DNA from: JBOGCH01 sp051656645
GTDB lineage: Bacteria > Bacteroidota > Bacteroidia > Bacteroidales > Marinifilaceae
Direction: 5' to 3'
DNA: 64,000 nt
Assembly (NCBI GenBank): GCA_051656645.1
Contig: JBOGCH010000009.1
Span: 20,320 to 84,319 of the forward strand
Shown here: one piece after another, positions 61,257 to 64,000 of the stretch
How the letters are laid out: the number at the start of each line of letters is the position of its first letter
How positions within the stretch are numbered: the stretch's first letter is position 1
Position numbers and translations under genes: made by a program
Notes under the pieces: model-generated
The model's database searches: none
Seen by the model: only the letters and a program-made list of their open reading frames with translations
Told to the model about the DNA's origin: nothing

Positions 61257-63470
61257 TTATTTTACTTTACGTATAAATACCGCTCCGTTTGAGTTGTTAC
61301 CTAAATCGCCACGTACCTTTGCTTCAATGTAGAAAGGAGTTCCGGCTTCGAAGTTGGTAACTTCAATAGTGTAGATGTTGTCCTTGTTGGATCCACCTGT
61401 ATAACCTACGTGAGTGTCTGTTCCTACAAGTTCGTCGCGTTTATATAGTTTAACCTCTTCGATGTCTAACTTATATTCGCCCGATGTGAACCAGAAGGAT
61501 ATCTCAAATACGCCGTTTCCGGAGATTTTACCAGTAGCTTCGAATTTCCATGTAGCAAATTCTTTACCGCTAATCTTAGCAGGAGTCCACTCGGCAGTTA
61601 ATTCGCCATACTCTTTAAATTTACCGTATTTGCTTTCTCTGTATAGAGGAAGCGATACTTTGCCCGATTCTGTTACCGTGCTAGCGCGGAACATCTCTTT
61701 TTCGGCAACGGTTACCGGTCCTGTGTACACGTCAGAGTGTGCGTGAGGGTATGATCCGTCAGTTGTGTAAACAATTTTACTGTTAGCAACCGAAGGGGAT
61801 AGGGTAAAGGTAACACCGTTAGCATCCTCTTTCATCTCATCCAAGTTAGGCTCCGGACAACGGTAGTGGCAATTTTTACGCTCTAATTTAGCGTATTGTC
61901 CTTTCATACGGTTTGCAAAATCATTGTAATCGCGAAGAGACTCTTGAGTCCATCCTACTTCCGATAAAGCAAGTACGCGAGGGAATGAAAGATACTCCGC
62001 GTAGTTCTCCGAGCGGTTTTCGTTTAGTGCGTCAATCTCTTGCAAATGTGTACCGTGAATCAACTGATCACTCCAGTAGCAACCGTGCACACCTATCGTT
62101 TGGTTATTTTGGTTGTATTGTTCCACTTTTAGTGAGTAACATTTCTCTAAAGAGATTGGAGGCATCCATGTTGCTGCTTGTGGTTCGCCTTTTTTGTTAC
62201 TTTCTGGAAAATCGAAATAAGTAAATCCGGCAGGGGCTAACAACGCCATGTGTCCTTTGTCAATGGCTTGTTTGGCATAGTTTAAGTTGGTCCACACCAT
62301 GCTCACCACTTGGTTTTTCAAGTCGCCACGTTGCACCACTTCATGCCATCCCACTACTGTTTTATTGTATTTCTTAAGCATTTCGCATACTCTGTCAGTT
62401 AGGTAGCCTTGTAATTGAGCTGTTGATTTAAGACCTTGCTCTTGGCGTACTTTTTGACATTTAGGACATTTTTCCCAATGTGTGTATACAGCCTCGTCAC
62501 CACCAATGTGGAAATACTTTGAAGGGAAAAGAGCTACCGTTTCCGCAAATACATCCTCTAGGAATTGGAATGAGCTTTCTTTTCCAACACAAAGCAAATC
62601 ACGACTGATAAAGTGTTTGTTAGGAAGAATCTCTTGAGTTTCTCTACAGCTTAACCAAGGATAAGCCACCACAGCCGATAGCATGTGGGCAGGGAATGCA
62701 ATTTCCGGGATAATTTCCACATTGCGTAGTTGTCCGTAAGCAACCATCTCGCGTACGTCATCCTGAGTATAGAAACCACCAATTCTGTCCGGACCAGTTG
62801 TAGTCCATGCTCCTTTTTTTGTAAGTTCTGGGTATTTTTTTATTTCCAGACGCCAACCTGAATCGTCTATAAGGTGTAAGTGTAGATAATTCATTTTGTA
62901 CATTGCCATCATGTCAATGTATTTCATTACAAATTCCTTTGGATAGAAGTAACGAGCAACATCGAGCATCATACCTCTCCAAGGATAGGCAGGCGCATCC
63001 TCTACTTGAACTGCGGGAATGTTCCATTCCACATTCTTAACAATTACCGGACTGTAAATAGCCGATGGTAATAATTGAAGTAAGGATTGGATACCGTAAA
63101 AAGCTCCAGCATTACCGGCAGCGTATATATTTACTTGTTTTGATGTAACATCCAAACGATAAGCTTCCGCGCCTTTAACTAATACTGTATCGCGAATAAT
63201 ATTTATGGCATTGCGTTTTGCGCCACCCTTTTTAACGGCAAGTTCCATGCCTGTTGATTGTGCGATAATTTCGCTTAGGTAATTCGCTTCGGCTTCAAAC
63301 TCCGGAGAGTAAACAATAGCCTTTTGTGCTGTCACAGCAAACGGTGCACCATCGCTTTGCACTAACGTTTGCGGTTTAGGTACAATTTGGATTTCCTGCG
63401 CAAAAGAGCAAATCCCTGTCAGCGTTAAAACGCAGGCTAAGAATAAGGTTCTTATTTGTAACATAATCAT
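61257..63470 (-). CDS. GH20 beta-N-acetylhexosaminidase
   Basis: 737-residue secreted exo-hexosaminidase that releases terminal beta-GlcNAc or GalNAc by substrate-assisted catalysis. Signal peptide to about residue 24 (cleavage after SFA). N-terminal GH20b domain at about 28-150, catalytic barrel about 158-520 with YLHLHLIDDSGWRLEIKKYP (195-214) and catalytic pair D325-E326 in HIGGDEAV. A chitobiase-type C-terminal domain (YTTDGSYPH) is near 570, then a 130-residue beta domain. The family motif EIDxPGH reads EIAFPAH (256-262). The second Met (MLQIRTLF) is an alternative start. Confidence 0.93.
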   Translation of the reverse strand: MIMLQIRTLFLACVLTLTGICSFAQEIQIVPKPQTLVQSDGAPFAVTAQKAIVYSPEFEAEANYLSEIIAQSTGMELAVKKGGAKRNAINIIRDTVLVKGAEAYRLDVTSKQVNIYAAGNAGAFYGIQSLLQLLPSAIYSPVIVKNVEWNIPAVQVEDAPAYPWRGMMLDVARYFYPKEFVMKYIDMMAMYKMNYLHLHLIDDSGWRLEIKKYPELTKKGAWTTTGPDRIGGFYTQDDVREMVAYGQLRNVEIIPEIAFPAHMLSAVVAYPWLSCRETQEILPNKHFISRDLLCVGKESSFQFLEDVFAETVALFPSKYFHIGGDEAVYTHWEKCPKCQKVRQEQGLKSTAQLQGYLTDRVCEMLKKYNKTVVGWHEVVQRGDLKNQVVSMVWTNLNYAKQAIDKGHMALLAPAGFTYFDFPESNKKGEPQAATWMPPISLEKCYSLKVEQYNQNNQTIGVHGCYWSDQLIHGTHLQEIDALNENRSENYAEYLSFPRVLALSEVGWTQESLRDYNDFANRMKGQYAKLERKNCHYRCPEPNLDEMKEDANGVTFTLSPSVANSKIVYTTDGSYPHAHSDVYTGPVTVAEKEMFRASTVTESGKVSLPLYRESKYGKFKEYGELTAEWTPAKISGKEFATWKFEATGKISGNGVFEISFWFTSGEYKLDIEEVKLYKRDELVGTDTHVGYTGGSNKDNIYTIEVTNFEAGTPFYIEAKVRGDLGNNSNGAVFIRKVK

Positions 63471-63585
63471 AATAATTTAGGATCCTATAAATAGAATCCG
63501 GATTGTAATAAAGATAGTCTATCAGTTGTTTAGCTGTTGAGTGCATAAAGATATCAATTTTTTTAAATATCCTTTGGCTTTAACG

Positions 63586-63593
63586 CAAAAATA
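63586..63593 (-). promoter_or_regulatory. -7 box before the hexosaminidase gene
   Basis: TATTTTTG followed by CGTT on the minus strand, about 115 bp before the ATG. Perfect TAnnTTTG match. Confidence 0.5.
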
Positions 63594-63736
63594 GTTAAAC
63601 GTTAAGATGGAACAATCTTAAATTACTTTGTAAGTGGTGTTGAGTTGAGAATAAATTTAACACCTAAAGTCATCGTTGCATCGCCCTATCGTAGTAAAAA
63701 TGTACTAGCCGATGCGTGCTCCTTGCATTGGTGCCT

Positions 63737-63853
63737 CTTAAGGGTTTCGACTAGGTTACGACTAGGTTTCGACTAGGTTAGTACTACTATTGGGGGTGCT
63801 TAGTAGTACTAACCTAGTCGAAAGGTAGTCGAAACCTAATGGAAACCCTTAAG
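63737..63853. repeat. Array D: 117-bp symmetric 11-bp-period palindromic array
   Basis: AGGTT (first copy GGGTT) recurs at 63742, 63753, 63764 and 63775. The complement AACCT/AACCC recurs at 63811, 63833 and 63844 with a decayed copy at 63822, all exactly on an 11-bp grid. Arms pair about a centre at 63795: 21 of 21 bp inside (63767-63787 with 63803-63823), 14 of 19 in the middle, and 11 of 11 outside (63737-63747 with 63843-63853). The loop is 15 nt (TATTGGGGGTGCTTA). Function unknown; see findings. Confidence 0.9.
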
Positions 63854-63904
63854 CGGATATAATGTCAATTCCTGAAAATTCTTTACTTGATAAAATGTAA
63901 ACTT

Positions 63905-64000
63905 ATGTTAGGAAAAGGAGAATACAAAAAAGATTACAGTATAGAAGAGAAAGTAGAAATAGTTCGTCAGCGCATGTTTCACGAAATAAGTTTTGATGGA
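63905..64000 (+). CDS. Unidentified protein, 5' end only
   Basis: An open frame of 32 codons from the ATG at 63905 to the window edge, beginning MLGKGEYKKDYSIEEKV and rich in Lys and Glu. A GATAAAATGTAAACTT tract precedes it. The visible part matches no family I recognise. Coding is supported only by the open frame and by position after a promoter-sized gap. Confidence 0.5.
   Translation, partial: MLGKGEYKKDYSIEEKVEIVRQRMFHEISFDG

Larger units (their letters stand above)
63471..63904. other. 434-bp divergent region with array D
   Basis: Holds the -7 box of the hexosaminidase gene (63586-63593), array D (63737-63853) and the start of an unidentified plus-strand gene at 63905. Confidence 0.6.

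Noticed and set aside
11722..63853. The 11-bp arrays as CRISPR arrays.
   Set aside because: Units are 11 bp with no unique spacers, the two halves are inverted, and no cas genes are present.
11722..63853. The 11-bp arrays as ordinary intrinsic terminators.
   Set aside because: They lie well away from stop codons, lack a consistent T-run, and the nearby genes already have separate hairpin terminators after gltD and the EEP lipoprotein gene.
1..64000. tRNA, rRNA, insertion sequences, integrases or attachment sites.
   Set aside because: Searched by eye for T-loop-like sequences, transposase and integrase motifs and flanking repeats. None were seen, although a weak tRNA cannot be excluded without a covariance search.

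Overview
The window is chromosomal DNA from an anaerobic Bacteroidota bacterium, most likely of the order Bacteroidales. Reasons: SusC/SusD and other TonB-dependent outer-membrane proteins, an ECF sigma/FecR pair, the DUF1573-yajC-ybbR-coaE-DUF5606 gene order, and repeated upstream boxes of the Bacteroidota -7 type (TAnnTTTG). Anaerobic metabolism is suggested by pyruvate phosphate dikinase, a double-cubane-type reductase pair, a ferredoxin next to a Crp/Fnr regulator, and MeaB. I found no rRNA, tRNA, insertion sequence, integrase or CRISPR array. The genus cannot be told from what I can see.

Layout. 1-4.3 kb: 3' part of meaB, a GH92 alpha-mannosidase lipoprotein and a ROK sugar kinase, all on the minus strand. 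4.3-9.9 kb: minus-strand housekeeping genes (amn, DUF1573, yajC, ybbR, coaE, TerB/J-domain protein, DUF5606, tRNA1(Val) methyltransferase) and a candidate small RNA. 10-13.1 kb: queA-like gene, HsdR_N-type nuclease-fold protein, LUD protein and a small membrane protein (plus strand). 13.1-22.1 kb: a minus-strand uptake locus of ECF sigma factor, FecR, SusC with STN domain, SusD and two surface lipoproteins, with no enzyme gene. 22.4-25.1 kb: a TonB receptor with a small His-rich protein. 25.2-33.3 kb: YejM-like sulfatase-fold protein, MarC, PPDK, TIGR01212 radical SAM protein, RRM protein and aquaporin. 33.9-39.9 kb: gltB-gltD. 40.6-42.6 kb: two lipoproteins. 43.3-45.2 kb: dnaK. 45.4-48.2 kb: a large SF1 helicase-nuclease. 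48.3-49.9 kb: divergent Crp/Fnr regulator and ferredoxin. 50-53 kb: a glycosyltransferase-TPR fusion. 53.4-55.4 kb: double-cubane reductase and its activator. 55.6-61 kb: a beta-barrel protein, then LemA with a large partner. 61.3-63.5 kb: a GH20 hexosaminidase. 63.9 kb: the start of an unidentified gene.

The most unusual structure is not a gene. Four intergenic regions (about 11.7-11.85, 40.32-40.41, 42.88-42.96 and 63.74-63.85 kb) each hold a short tandem array with an exact 11-bp period that turns into its own reverse complement around a centre. The 11-bp word differs at every locus, but the architecture is the same. I found no gene function common to the four sites. A second regulatory signal is a sigma-54-like promoter before dnaK, with a perfect TGTCAGT/ACTGACA palindrome upstream and a hairpin at the predicted RNA start. 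Many genes end in long, near-perfect hairpins. Two of these are formed partly from the last codons of the gene.

The GH92 mannosidase, GH20 hexosaminidase, ROK kinase and SusC/D locus together suggest use of N-acetylhexosamine- and mannose-containing glycans. That is inference from families, because the enzymes are not in one operon.
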